From Enterobacter dykesii (GTDB taxonomy: Bacteria; Pseudomonadota; Gammaproteobacteria; Enterobacterales; Enterobacteriaceae): 64,000 bases of DNA. Position numbers and translations under genes: made by a program. Every line of letters starts with the position of its first letter. Positions within the stretch are counted from its first letter, which is position 1. Shown one piece after another: positions 53,723 through 64,000 of the stretch. Under the pieces are notes generated by a model. It saw only the letters and a program-made list of their open reading frames with translations. It was not told where the DNA came from and did no database searches. The stretch lies in NCBI RefSeq assembly GCF_008364625.2, contig NZ_CP126604.1, positions 3,968,001 through 4,032,000 on the forward strand, written 5' to 3'.

Positions 53723-56046
53723 CTGGCGTCGACCCAGGCTTTAAGTACCGCAACATCGTTTTGCCACTCTTGTTTCATCTCTTCAACCCAATCACCCACG
53801 TTATCTTCCCATGCAGGTAAATCAGGCGACTGAATCTGTTGACCCAGTTGCTGCAGATGGCGTAAGCCAACCGAGCCGGCGGCACCTTTGATTTTATGAC
53901 CTTCTTCGACGATGCCCTTCTGGTCCCGGGCCGTCAGGTTTGATTCCAGCACGCTCAGGTAGCCTGGCATCATTTTTTCGAACACTGCCAGACCGTCGGT
54001 AATCAGTTTCGGCCCCACCAGATCGATGTACTGCTCCAGCATCGCGGTATCGAGTATCGTTTGGGCTTTTGCGCTATCTAAAGACGTCATGGTGCTCTCC
54101 TCTTCATCACGGGTATCCCAGAACTTCTTAATCATGGCGGTCAGAGCAGGCACCGCCAGCGGCTTGCTGAGTACATCGTCCATACCGGCATCGAGATACT
54201 CTTTTTTATCTTTCAGCACGTTCGCCGTCAGCGCCACCAGCGGCGGCAGTTCGTCGGCCGCGTACTGACGCGTCAGCTCACGCGAAATATCCAGCCCGGT
54301 CATATCCGGCAGCTGAATATCCAGCAGGACAAGATCGTATTCGCCCGGTTTAAACATCTCCAGCGCGGCCTTACCGGTCATCGCGACATCCACGCTGTTG
54401 CCCAGTTTTTCCAGCACAGAGCGCGCCACAATCACGTTCAGCTCGATATCTTCCACCAGCAGGACGTGCAGCGCTGGCAGCGGCATATCGTCGTCTGCAA
54501 AGGTATCCTCAACCTCTTCCGCCACCGCAGGGGCATGAACCGTCAGCGTGAAGGTTGATCCGCTGCCAGGCTGGCTGGCAACGGTGATATCGCCACCCAT
54601 ACTCTTCGCCAGCCGTTTAGACACGGCCAGGCCAATACCCGTTCCGGTAGCCGGTTTCCCGCCGTTGCTGTCCTTCACCTGATAGTACATCGCGAAAATT
54701 TTGTCCTGCTCCTCCTGCGGAATGCCCATCCCGGAGTCCTCCACCTCGAAGTGCAGCATGTCGCCTTCGTCATAGCGGACGCGCACCGCCACCTGCCCCT
54801 TCTGGGTAAACTTCACCGCGTTGCTGATAAGGTTCCACAGGATCTGACGCAGACGCGTGCCGTCAGTCACCACTTTATGCGGCAGCGGCAGGGTTGGATC
54901 CATAACAAAACTCAGTCCCTTCTGCTGCGCCTGCAGGCCGGAGAGGTTCTCCAGATCGGCAAGGAAGCTGGTGAAATCAACAGGCTGATTATCAAGCTGA
55001 ACTTTACGGCGCTCCATCTTATCCATATCAATAATATCGTTGAAGATATTACCCAGCGTGACCGCTGAGACATGGATAGTCTTAAGGTATTTTTCCTGCT
55101 CTGCGGTCAGGTCGGTATCCAGCAGAATACGGCTCAGCCCGACAATGCCATTAAGCGGCGTACGCAGCTCGTGGCTGATGGTGGAGATAAAGGTAGTCTT
55201 ATCGCGGCTGGCGCGCTCCAGGGCATCCTGGTAGCGCTTACGCTCGGTGATATCGCGGCCAAAGCCCATCAGGCCGTGGCGTTTCCCCACGCGGTCATAG
55301 TAGGGCACCTTACGGATCTCAAAGCAGGCTTTGCGTCCGTCCGGATAATCCAGCCACTGTTCATAGGTCAGCGAGACGTTATGGCGGAATACTTTTTCGT
55401 CCGTCTCCATAACCTTGGCCGCCGCCTCTTCAGAGTAAACGTCCTGCGGCTTCAGGTTAATCAGCTGCTTCTCGCTTTTCCCGGTGAGCAACTCCATCGC
55501 CCGGTTACAGCCGGAAAACTCTTTATCTTCATTACGGTAAAACACCAGATCCGGCGAAGCATCGAGGAATGACCGTAGAAAAGAGGATTGCTGCTCAAGC
55601 TGGATCTGCGTGACCTCGCGCTCTTTCATTTCGATTTTCAGCTGCTCCAGCGTGGCCTGACGCTCGGCCTCCGCCTTCTCACGATCGGAGATCTCCTGAT
55701 TCAGCTGCGCAATGTTGTCTTTAAGCTGGACGTTGAGCTTCAGGTCGCGCTCGCGCATCTCTTCCAGTTTATCGACCAGTTTTGACAGACGCTGACGGGA
55801 CTCTTCCAGCTGTTCAACCACTACGGAAAGGAAATAGACCGCCCAGGGCGTAATGAGCAAGCCAAAGAAGATGGAGCGGATGACGTCGATACTCTCGACC
55901 TGGCCATGCAGAACCATGGTGACGGCCATTTGCACGACAATGGCCAGAACGACCAGCGCCAGCGCAAGCAGCATGGAGAAACGCACCAGCCCAAGCTTCA
56001 TCATCAGGTCGACGTAATACTGGGCAAGCATTCGAATTTGCTTCAT
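53713..56046 (-). CDS. arcB: Aerobic respiration sensor histidine kinase ArcB
   Basis: 777 residues (E. coli 778). Two membrane helices (about 23-47 and 58-77), a coiled-coil linker, a PAS domain (about 155-265) with the redox cysteines Cys180 and Cys241, kinase core with His292, receiver with Asp576 and HPt domain with His717 - all at E. coli positions. ArcB phosphorylates ArcA (and RssB) when quinones are reduced. The start MKQIRMLAQYY at 56046 is conserved; a start ten codons upstream is unlikely. The gene that precedes it in E. coli (yhcC) is missing; lptG stands there instead. Confidence 0.98.
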   Translation of the reverse strand: MKQIRMLAQYYVDLMMKLGLVRFSMLLALALVVLAIVVQMAVTMVLHGQVESIDVIRSIFFGLLITPWAVYFLSVVVEQLEESRQRLSKLVDKLEEMRERDLKLNVQLKDNIAQLNQEISDREKAEAERQATLEQLKIEMKEREVTQIQLEQQSSFLRSFLDASPDLVFYRNEDKEFSGCNRAMELLTGKSEKQLINLKPQDVYSEEAAAKVMETDEKVFRHNVSLTYEQWLDYPDGRKACFEIRKVPYYDRVGKRHGLMGFGRDITERKRYQDALERASRDKTTFISTISHELRTPLNGIVGLSRILLDTDLTAEQEKYLKTIHVSAVTLGNIFNDIIDMDKMERRKVQLDNQPVDFTSFLADLENLSGLQAQQKGLSFVMDPTLPLPHKVVTDGTRLRQILWNLISNAVKFTQKGQVAVRVRYDEGDMLHFEVEDSGMGIPQEEQDKIFAMYYQVKDSNGGKPATGTGIGLAVSKRLAKSMGGDITVASQPGSGSTFTLTVHAPAVAEEVEDTFADDDMPLPALHVLLVEDIELNVIVARSVLEKLGNSVDVAMTGKAALEMFKPGEYDLVLLDIQLPDMTGLDISRELTRQYAADELPPLVALTANVLKDKKEYLDAGMDDVLSKPLAVPALTAMIKKFWDTRDEEESTMTSLDSAKAQTILDTAMLEQYIDLVGPKLITDGLAVFEKMMPGYLSVLESNLTARDQKGIVEEGHKIKGAAGSVGLRHLQQLGQQIQSPDLPAWEDNVGDWVEEMKQEWQNDVAVLKAWVDARKK

Positions 56047-56143
56047 AGAGGATCCCTTCACGACTTTATCGCTCAATAATACTCAAATTCAGGGCGAGGC
56101 GTTGAAGGTTGTGAGAAAAAGTGCGGGGTGAAACAGGAGATTA

Positions 56144-56171
56144 GCCTCGCTCCCGGTTAACCGGAAGCGAG
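56144..56171 (-). terminator. Palindromic hairpin after lptG at the synteny junction
   Basis: CCTCGCTTCCGGTTAACCGG then GAGCGAGG forms a near-perfect stem (one T-G mismatch) eleven bases after the lptG stop. The tail (CTAATCTCC) is poor in T, so it is a weak terminator or 3'-end stabiliser, and lptFG transcription might continue into arcB. Confidence 0.6.
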
Positions 56172-56181
56172 GAGAGGTCGA

Positions 56182-57264
56182 TCAGGAGCGTTTCAACAGC
56201 AGCCAGAGGCTGATCAGGAGGAAACTTGCGCTTGGCAGCAGCGCTCCAATTATCGGCGGAATGCCATAAACCAGCGTCAGCGGACCGAAGATCTGATCGA
56301 GCACGTAGAACACAAAGCCGAAACTGATACCGGTCACGACACGCACGCCCATCGGCACGCTGCGCAACGGACCGAAGATAAACGACAGCGCCATCAGCAT
56401 CATTACAGCCACGGACATCGGCTGGAAGATTTTGCTCCACATGTTGAGCTGATAGCGTCCCGCATCCTGCCCGCTCGACTTCAGGTATTTCACATAGTTG
56501 TGCAAACCGCTGATGGAGAGCGCGTCAGGATCCAGCGCAACAACACCGAGCTTGTCAGGCGTCAGGTTGGTCTTCCACGTGCCGGTTACCGTCTGAGAAC
56601 CCGTAATCTGTTTCGGATCGGTCAGGTCGGATTCATCAACCTGGGACAAACGCCACTGCTTATGTTCGGCGTCAAATTTCGCCGAAGAGGCGTGGCGAAC
56701 GGACTGCAGACGGCGCTGGTCATCGAAAGCGTAGATGCTCACCCCGCCCAGTTCATCATTCCCCTTGACCCGTTCGATGTAGACGAAGTTTTTACCGTCT
56801 TTCGCCCATAAACCTTGTTGAGTCGAGAGCAGCGAGCCGCCGAACATGGCCTGAGCACGGTAGTTACGCGCCATCTGTTCACCCTGAGGCGCAACCCACT
56901 CGCCAATCGCCATTGTCAACAGCACCAGTGGGATTGCGGTTTTCATCACCGACAGCGCAACCTGCATACGGGTAAAACCCGAGGCCTGCATAACGACCAG
57001 CTCGCTACGCTGCGCCAGCATTCCAAGCCCCAGCAGCGCACCCAGCAGGGCCGCCATCGGGAAGAAGATCTGCACATCTTTCGGCACGCTGAGCAGGGTA
57101 TACATCCCCGCGCCCAGCGCGTCATAGCTCCCCTGCCCGGCTTTTTTCAGCTGATCGACAAATTTGATAATGCCGGAGAGCGACACCAGCATGAACAACG
57201 TCATCATGATGGTGGTAAAAATGGTTTTACCGATATAGCGATCAAGAACGCCAAACGCCTGCAT
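56182..57264 (-). CDS. lptG: LptG, permease subunit of the LPS exporter
   Basis: 360 residues, as in E. coli. Six membrane helices, three at each end, flank a periplasmic beta-jellyroll (about 130-260), the YjgP/YjgQ family layout. With LptF and LptB it extracts LPS from the inner membrane. Its ATG overlaps the lptF stop by one base (TAATG). It is next to arcB, an arrangement not seen in E. coli. Confidence 0.97.
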   Translation of the reverse strand: MQAFGVLDRYIGKTIFTTIMMTLFMLVSLSGIIKFVDQLKKAGQGSYDALGAGMYTLLSVPKDVQIFFPMAALLGALLGLGMLAQRSELVVMQASGFTRMQVALSVMKTAIPLVLLTMAIGEWVAPQGEQMARNYRAQAMFGGSLLSTQQGLWAKDGKNFVYIERVKGNDELGGVSIYAFDDQRRLQSVRHASSAKFDAEHKQWRLSQVDESDLTDPKQITGSQTVTGTWKTNLTPDKLGVVALDPDALSISGLHNYVKYLKSSGQDAGRYQLNMWSKIFQPMSVAVMMLMALSFIFGPLRSVPMGVRVVTGISFGFVFYVLDQIFGPLTLVYGIPPIIGALLPSASFLLISLWLLLKRS

Positions 57265-58364
57265 TAGATGGCTCCTTTACGCGAGAATCGGGCACGTATG
57301 CGGCGCACAGGCACCGTATCCCACAGGTTTAATCCCAGCGCCAGTAAGATGTACAGGCTGTTGACGAACCATGTCCAGACCATAGGGTCCAGCTTACCCT
57401 TCGCGCCGTTAGAACGAATCGAGGTTTGCAGCAGGAAATAGATCAGGTAAAGCAGCATCGCCGGCAGCATAGAGAGCACGCGTCCCTGGCGCGGGTTCAC
57501 CACGCTCAGCGGAACGACAATCAGCGCCATCATAAACACGGTGAATACAAGCGTAATACGCCAGTGGAACTCAGCGCGCGCTCTGTCGGTATCGGTATTC
57601 CACAGGGTACGCATGTCCATTTGCTCGGTATCCGTTGGATCGAGCGCCACAGTCTGATGGCCGATAATGGCCTGATAGTTCTGGAAATCCGTAATGCGGA
57701 AGTCGCGCAGCATCGCGGTGCCTTCAAATCGAGTACCTTTGTTCAGCGTCACGACCTGAGAGCCATCTTTGCGCTGAGCCAACTGACCGGAATCTGCCAC
57801 CACCACGGAAGGACGCGCGTTACCTTTAGGACGCAGCTGCGCCAGGAAAACATCGTTGAATTTACTGCCGTCAACGCTCTCAATAAACAGCACGGAGTTG
57901 CCGTCGGTCGCCTGCTGGAACTGCCCCTGGGCTAACGCCGCCATACCGGGGTTGGCTTTCGCTTCGGCCAGCACTTCGTCCTGATGGCGGGAAGACATGG
58001 GGCCCGCCCACATCACGTTCACCGCCGCAACAATACCCGTGAACAGCGCCAGTATCATGGCGGCTTTCACCAGTACCGCTTTGCTCAGGCCACAGGCATG
58101 CATCACCGTGATTTCACTCTCGGTGTAGAGTTTCCCAAGCGTCATGAGCAGGCCAAGGAAAAGACTTAGCGGCAGGATGAGCTGCGCCATTTCCGGGATC
58201 CCTAAACCAAGCAGGGAAAGCACCAGATTCGTTGGAATTTCGCCGTCAACGGCCGCACCGAGGATCTTAACCAACTTCTGACAGAAAAAAATCAGCAGCA
58301 GGATAAAGAGGATCGCCAGTTGGCTTTTGAGCGTCTCCCGCACCAGATATCTTATGATTATCAC
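57264..58364 (-). CDS. lptF: LptF, permease subunit of the LPS exporter
   Basis: 366 residues, as in E. coli, starting at GTG (58364) with MIIIRYLVRETLKSQ. Same YjgP/YjgQ topology as LptG. It partners LptG and LptB2. It is divergent from pepA across a 266-base spacer; the E. coli lptF/pepA divergence is identical. Confidence 0.97.
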   Translation of the reverse strand: MIIIRYLVRETLKSQLAILFILLLIFFCQKLVKILGAAVDGEIPTNLVLSLLGLGIPEMAQLILPLSLFLGLLMTLGKLYTESEITVMHACGLSKAVLVKAAMILALFTGIVAAVNVMWAGPMSSRHQDEVLAEAKANPGMAALAQGQFQQATDGNSVLFIESVDGSKFNDVFLAQLRPKGNARPSVVVADSGQLAQRKDGSQVVTLNKGTRFEGTAMLRDFRITDFQNYQAIIGHQTVALDPTDTEQMDMRTLWNTDTDRARAEFHWRITLVFTVFMMALIVVPLSVVNPRQGRVLSMLPAMLLYLIYFLLQTSIRSNGAKGKLDPMVWTWFVNSLYILLALGLNLWDTVPVRRIRARFSRKGAI

Positions 58365-60142
<1,778 letters not shown>

Positions 60143-60161
60143 GTCAAAACGGCAGTAAACC

Positions 60162-60194
60162 GTAGGCCGGGTAAGGCGAAGCCGCCACCCGGCT
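60162..60194. repeat. REP-type palindrome between pepA and holC
   Basis: GTAGGCCGGGTAAGGCGAAG then CCGCCACCCGGC is a textbook REP/PU element: GTAGGCC head, central GGCG/CGCC arms and mismatched GGGTAA/CCACCC pair. It can stabilise the pepA mRNA 3' end or act as a gyrase/IHF-associated site. Confidence 0.88.
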
Positions 60195-60228
60195 TAAGCA
60201 TTTAAAGTGAGCACAAGAAGCCCCATAT

Positions 60229-60672
60229 ATGAAGAATGCAACGTTCTACCTTCTGGACAACGACACTCATCAGGATGGCCTGAGCGCCGTCGAACAGCTG
60301 GTGTGTGAAATTGCCGCAGAACGTTGGCGCGCAGGTAAACGCGTTCTGATTGCCTGTGAAGATGAACAGCAGGCGATTCGCCTGGATGAAGCGCTGTGGG
60401 CGCGCCCGCCCGAGAGTTTTGTGCCGCATAATCTGTCGGGCGAAGGCCCGCGCGGCGGTGCACCGGTTGAAATTGCCTGGCCGCAAAAGCGCAACAGCAG
60501 CGCGCGCGATATTCTGATTAGCCTGCGGATAGATTTTGCAGATTTTGCCACCGCTTTCACAGAAGTGGTAGACTTTGTCCCTTACGAAGAATCTTTGAAA
60601 CAACTGGCGCGCGAACGCTATAAAGCGTACCGCCTGGCTGGTTTTAACCTGAATACGGCAACCTGGAAATAA
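60229..60672 (+). CDS. holC: DNA polymerase III chi subunit
   Basis: 147 residues, as in E. coli. Chi binds SSB (via the region around [17 protein letters not shown] and the basic pocket) and psi (HolD), tethering the clamp loader to SSB-coated template. The stop overlaps the valS ATG by one base (TAATG), so valS is translationally coupled. Confidence 0.97.
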   Translation: MKNATFYLLDNDTHQDGLSAVEQLVCEIAAERWRAGKRVLIACEDEQQAIRLDEALWARPPESFVPHNLSGEGPRGGAPVEIAWPQKRNSSARDILISLRIDFADFATAFTEVVDFVPYEESLKQLARERYKAYRLAGFNLNTATWK

Positions 60673-63527
60673 TGGAAAAGACATATAACCCACGCGATAT
60701 CGAACAGCCGCTTTACGAGCACTGGGAACAGCAGGGCTATTTCAAGCCTAACGGCGACGAAAGCAAAGAGTCCTTCTGCATCATGATCCCGCCGCCGAAC
60801 GTCACCGGCAGTTTGCATATGGGTCATGCTTTCCAGCAGACCATCATGGACACCATGATCCGCTACCAGCGCATGCAGGGTAAAAACACCCTGTGGCAGG
60901 CGGGGACTGATCACGCGGGTATCGCGACCCAGATGGTGGTTGAGCGTAAAATTGCCGCTGAAGAAGGAAAAACCCGCCACGACTACGGTCGCGACGCGTT
61001 CATCGACAAAATCTGGCAGTGGAAGGCGGAATCCGGCGGCACCATTACTCGTCAGATGCGCCGTCTCGGCAACTCCGTGGATTGGGAGCGTGAGCGCTTC
61101 ACCATGGATGAAGGCCTGTCCAACGCCGTTAAAGAAGTCTTCGTCCGCCTGTACAAAGAAGACCTGATTTACCGCGGCAAACGCCTGGTAAACTGGGATC
61201 CGAAACTGCGCACCGCCATCTCTGACCTGGAAGTGGAAAACCGCGAGTCTAAAGGCTCCATGTGGCACATCCGCTATCCGCTGGCCGACGGCGCAAAAAC
61301 CGCCGACGGTAAAGATTACCTGGTGGTCGCGACCACCCGTCCGGAAACCCTGCTGGGCGATACCGGCGTGGCCGTTAACCCGGAAGATCCGCGTTATAAA
61401 GACCTGATCGGCAAATTTGTGGTGCTGCCGCTGGTAAACCGCCGTATTCCGATTGTGGGCGACGAACACGCCGACATGGGAAAAGGCACCGGCTGCGTGA
61501 AAATCACCCCGGCGCACGACTTCAACGACTATGAAGTGGGCCGTCGTCACGCCCTGCCGATGATCAATATTCTGACCTTCGACGGCGATATCCGCGAAAG
61601 CGCAGAAGTGTACGACACCAAAGGCAACGAGTCCGACGTTTATTCCAGCGAGATCCCGGCTGCGTTCCAGAAGCTGGAGCGTTTTGCCGCGCGTAAAGCC
61701 ATCGTGGCTGCCGTTGACGCACTCGGCCTGCTGGAAGAGATCAAACCTCACGATCTGACCGTGCCGTACGGCGACCGTGGCGGCGTGGTTATCGAGCCAA
61801 TGCTGACCGACCAGTGGTACGTGCGTGCCGACGTGCTGGCGAAACCGGCTGTGGAAGCGGTTGAAAACGGCAGTATTCAGTTCGTGCCGAAGCAGTACGA
61901 AAACATGTACTTCTCCTGGATGCGCGACATTCAGGACTGGTGTATCTCCCGTCAGCTGTGGTGGGGTCACCGTATTCCGGCGTGGTACGACAACGAAGGC
62001 AACGTTTACGTTGGCCGTAGCGAAGACGAAGTGCGTCAGGAAAACAAACTGAGCGCGGACGTTGCGCTGCGTCAGGACGAAGACGTGCTGGACACCTGGT
62101 TCTCCTCCGCGCTGTGGACCTTCTCCACCCTCGGCTGGCCAGAAAATACCGACGCGCTGCGTCAGTTCCACCCAACCAGCGTGATGGTGTCCGGCTTCGA
62201 TATTATCTTCTTCTGGATTGCCCGCATGATCATGATGACCATGCACTTCATCAAAGACGAAGACGGCAAGCCACAGGTTCCGTTCCATACCGTCTACATG
62301 ACCGGTCTGATCCGCGACGACGAAGGACAGAAGATGTCCAAGTCCAAGGGGAACGTGATTGACCCGCTGGATATGGTTGACGGTATCTCTCTGGAAGATC
62401 TGCTGGAAAAACGTACCGGCAACATGATGCAGCCGCAGCTGGCTGAGAAAATCCGCAAGCGCACCGAGAAGCAGTTCCCGAACGGGATCGAGTCTCACGG
62501 TACCGACGCCCTGCGCTTCACCCTGGCGGCACTGGCCTCAACTGGCCGTGACATCAACTGGGACATGAAGCGTCTGGAAGGTTACCGTAACTTCTGTAAC
62601 AAGCTGTGGAACGCCAGCCGCTTCGTGCTGATGAACACCGAAGATCAGGACTGTGGCTTCAACGGCGGCGAGATGACGCTGTCTCTGGCAGACCGCTGGA
62701 TCCTGGCAGAATTCAACCAGACGGTGAAAGCGTTCCGCGAGGCGCTGGACAGCTACCGCTTCGATATCGCGGCGGGCATCCTGTATGAATTCACCTGGAA
62801 CCAGTTCTGCGACTGGTATCTGGAACTGGCGAAGCCGGTGATGAACGGCGGCACCGAGGCGGAACTGCGCGGCACGCGCAACACGCTGATTACCGTTCTG
62901 GAAGGTCTGCTGCGCCTGGCGCATCCGGTCATTCCATTCATCACCGAAACCATCTGGCAGCGCGTGAAGGTGATTGCGGGCATCAACGCCGATACCATCA
63001 TGCTGCAGCCGTTCCCGGAATTCGATGCGGCCAAGGTTGATGAAGCGGCGTCCGCGGATACCGAGTGGCTGAAACAGGCGATCGTTGCGGTACGTAACAT
63101 CCGTGCTGAAATGAACATTGCCCCTGGCAAACCGCTGGAGCTGCTGCTGCGTGGCTGTAGCGAGGCTGCCGTTCGTCGCGTCACCGAGAACAACACTTTC
63201 CTGAAAACCATGGCGCGTCTGGAAAGCATCACCGTGCTGCCTGCGGATGATAAAGGTCCGGTTTCCGTGACCAAAATCATCGACGGCGCCGAGCTGCTGA
63301 TCCCGATGGCGGGCCTGATCGACAAAGACGCCGAGCTGGCTCGTCTGGCTAAAGAAGTGGCGAAAGTCGACGTGGAAATTGGCAAAATCGAAAGCAAGCT
63401 GGCGAACGAAGGCTTTGTCGCCCGCGCGCCGGAAGCGGTCATCGCGAAAGAGCGCGAGCGTCTGGTTGCCTTCGCCGATGCGAAGACCAAACTGATCGAG
63501 CAGCAGGCGGTTATCGCAGCCCTGTAA
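60672..63527 (+). CDS. valS: Valyl-tRNA synthetase
   Basis: 951 residues, as in E. coli. Class I motifs: HMGH variant in [15 protein letters not shown] (about 42-56) and KMSKS in [10 protein letters not shown] (about 554-563); the CP1 editing domain lies between, and a C-terminal coiled coil (about 885-950) ends the protein. It charges tRNA-Val and edits threonine. A hairpin with GCGTAAGGGG arms follows the stop. Confidence 0.98.
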   Translation: MEKTYNPRDIEQPLYEHWEQQGYFKPNGDESKESFCIMIPPPNVTGSLHMGHAFQQTIMDTMIRYQRMQGKNTLWQAGTDHAGIATQMVVERKIAAEEGKTRHDYGRDAFIDKIWQWKAESGGTITRQMRRLGNSVDWERERFTMDEGLSNAVKEVFVRLYKEDLIYRGKRLVNWDPKLRTAISDLEVENRESKGSMWHIRYPLADGAKTADGKDYLVVATTRPETLLGDTGVAVNPEDPRYKDLIGKFVVLPLVNRRIPIVGDEHADMGKGTGCVKITPAHDFNDYEVGRRHALPMINILTFDGDIRESAEVYDTKGNESDVYSSEIPAAFQKLERFAARKAIVAAVDALGLLEEIKPHDLTVPYGDRGGVVIEPMLTDQWYVRADVLAKPAVEAVENGSIQFVPKQYENMYFSWMRDIQDWCISRQLWWGHRIPAWYDNEGNVYVGRSEDEVRQENKLSADVALRQDEDVLDTWFSSALWTFSTLGWPENTDALRQFHPTSVMVSGFDIIFFWIARMIMMTMHFIKDEDGKPQVPFHTVYMTGLIRDDEGQKMSKSKGNVIDPLDMVDGISLEDLLEKRTGNMMQPQLAEKIRKRTEKQFPNGIESHGTDALRFTLAALASTGRDINWDMKRLEGYRNFCNKLWNASRFVLMNTEDQDCGFNGGEMTLSLADRWILAEFNQTVKAFREALDSYRFDIAAGILYEFTWNQFCDWYLELAKPVMNGGTEAELRGTRNTLITVLEGLLRLAHPVIPFITETIWQRVKVIAGINADTIMLQPFPEFDAAKVDEAASADTEWLKQAIVAVRNIRAEMNIAPGKPLELLLRGCSEAAVRRVTENNTFLKTMARLESITVLPADDKGPVSVTKIIDGAELLIPMAGLIDKDAELARLAKEVAKVDVEIGKIESKLANEGFVARAPEAVIAKERERLVAFADAKTKLIEQQAVIAAL

Positions 63528-63533
63528 TGCTTT

Positions 63534-63563
63534 TACCCCTTACGCTTCAGGGCGTAAGGGGTA
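63534..63563 (+). terminator. Hairpin after valS
   Basis: TACCCCTTACGC-TTCAGG-GCGTAAGGGGTA is a 12-pair stem six bases after the valS stop. The tail is TCCTTCC, so termination would be weak or Rho-assisted. Confidence 0.7.
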
Positions 63564-63638
63564 TCCTTCCTGAAAACTCCTCGCTTGCACTCCCCTTTCT
63601 GCGGTGCTATTAACAGCAGTTATGTGTCAATTTTTGTA

Positions 63639-64000
63639 ATGAGTAATGCTATGAGCGTGATTACCCCCGTCGCGACGACGATGCGTCGGATCACTGAGCA
63701 GGATAACCCGGCTATCGCCGCCGTTATCCGCACCGTTTCTGCCGAATATGGCCTGACGGCTGACAAAGGCTACACGGTTGCTGACCCGAATCTGGACGAG
63801 CTTTTCCAGCTCTACAGCCAGCCAGGGCATGCCTACTGGGTAATTGAGCAGAACGGTCAGGTCGTGGGCGGCGGCGGCGTTGCGCCCCTCAGCTGCAGCG
63901 ATCCGGATATCTGTGAGCTGCAGAAAATGTATTTCCTCCCAACGGCGCGCGGGCAAGGACTGGCGAAAAAGCTGGCGCTAATTGCGCTGGACCACGCCCG
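63639..64000 (+). CDS. yjgM: YjgM, GNAT acetyltransferase (3' end outside window)
   Basis: The first 120 residues of a GNAT acetyltransferase run off the right edge. Either ATG at 63639 (MSNAMSV) or 63651 (MSVITPV) can be the start; both are in frame and neither has a strong ribosome site. The segment [34 protein letters not shown] and the acetyl-CoA loop RGQGLAKKL match E. coli YjgM (167 residues), which also lies beside valS. The substrate is not certain. Confidence 0.9.
   Translation, partial: MSNAMSVITPVATTMRRITEQDNPAIAAVIRTVSAEYGLTADKGYTVADPNLDELFQLYSQPGHAYWVIEQNGQVVGGGGVAPLSCSDPDICELQKMYFLPTARGQGLAKKLALIALDHA

Noticed and set aside
60618-62498. A 626-codon minus-strand open frame antisense to valS
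   Set aside because: Composition (Val, His, Phe-rich) fits a shadow of valS; no start context or known family.

Overview
The window is a stretch of enterobacterial chromosome. Nearly every gene has a recognisable Escherichia coli K-12 counterpart in the same order and orientation. Protein sequences differ from E. coli moderately, GC is medium-high, and a PmrA/PmrB-like two-component pair sits behind dacB. This suggests Enterobacter or a close relative (Leclercia, Lelliottia, Klebsiella); the genus is inference. The content is core housekeeping. I see no prophage, insertion sequence, CRISPR array, integron or defence island.

Layout. 1-10.3 kb: yraN (3' part), diaA, dolP, then yraQ, yraR, yhbO, yhbP, yhbQ, yhbS, the oxygen-independent ubiquinone genes ubiT/ubiU/ubiV, yhbW and mtr. 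10.3-22.7 kb (minus strand): the RNA and translation cluster metY-rimP-nusA-infB-rbfA-truB-rpsO-pnp-nlpI-(yrbN)-deaD. 22.9-31.1 kb: argG, leuU tRNA, secG, glmM, folP, ftsH, rlmE, yhbY, greA. 31.3-34.4 kb: dacB with the two-component pair directly behind it. 34.5-40.7 kb: obgE, yhbE, rpmA, rplU, ispB, sfsB, murA, ibaG. 40.8-43.9 kb: the mlaFEDCB lipid-transport operon. 44.1-52.1 kb (plus strand): yrbG-kdsD-kdsC-lptC-lptA-lptB-rpoN-hpf-ptsN-rapZ-npr, joining Kdo and LPS export to sigma-54 and the nitrogen PTS. 52.1-56.0 kb: mtgA, elbB, the sRNA ArcZ, and arcB. 56.1-64 kb: lptG-lptF, pepA, holC, valS and a partial yjgM.

The clearest structural anomaly is the arcB|lptG junction at about 56.05-56.18 kb. 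In E. coli K-12 arcB is followed by yhcC-gltBD near 72 min, whereas lptFG-pepA-holC-valS-yjgM lies near 96 min. Here they abut, implying a chromosomal rearrangement or an assembly join.

Functionally the window centres on the cell envelope: LPS precursor synthesis and export (kdsD, kdsC, lptABCFG), outer-membrane lipid asymmetry (mla), peptidoglycan (murA, glmM, dacB, mtgA, nlpI) and quality control (ftsH, dolP). It is interleaved with translation and RNA metabolism. RNA-level features include two tRNAs, ArcZ, a GraL-like greA leader RNA, a probable SraG, the structured pnp leader, the YrbN leader peptide, REP palindromes and many intrinsic terminators. No gene-free stretch exceeds about 300 bases. 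I did not find a convincing undescribed system; the best leads are the synteny break, the dacB-linked sensor pair, and an inverted repeat flanking the yhbW start.
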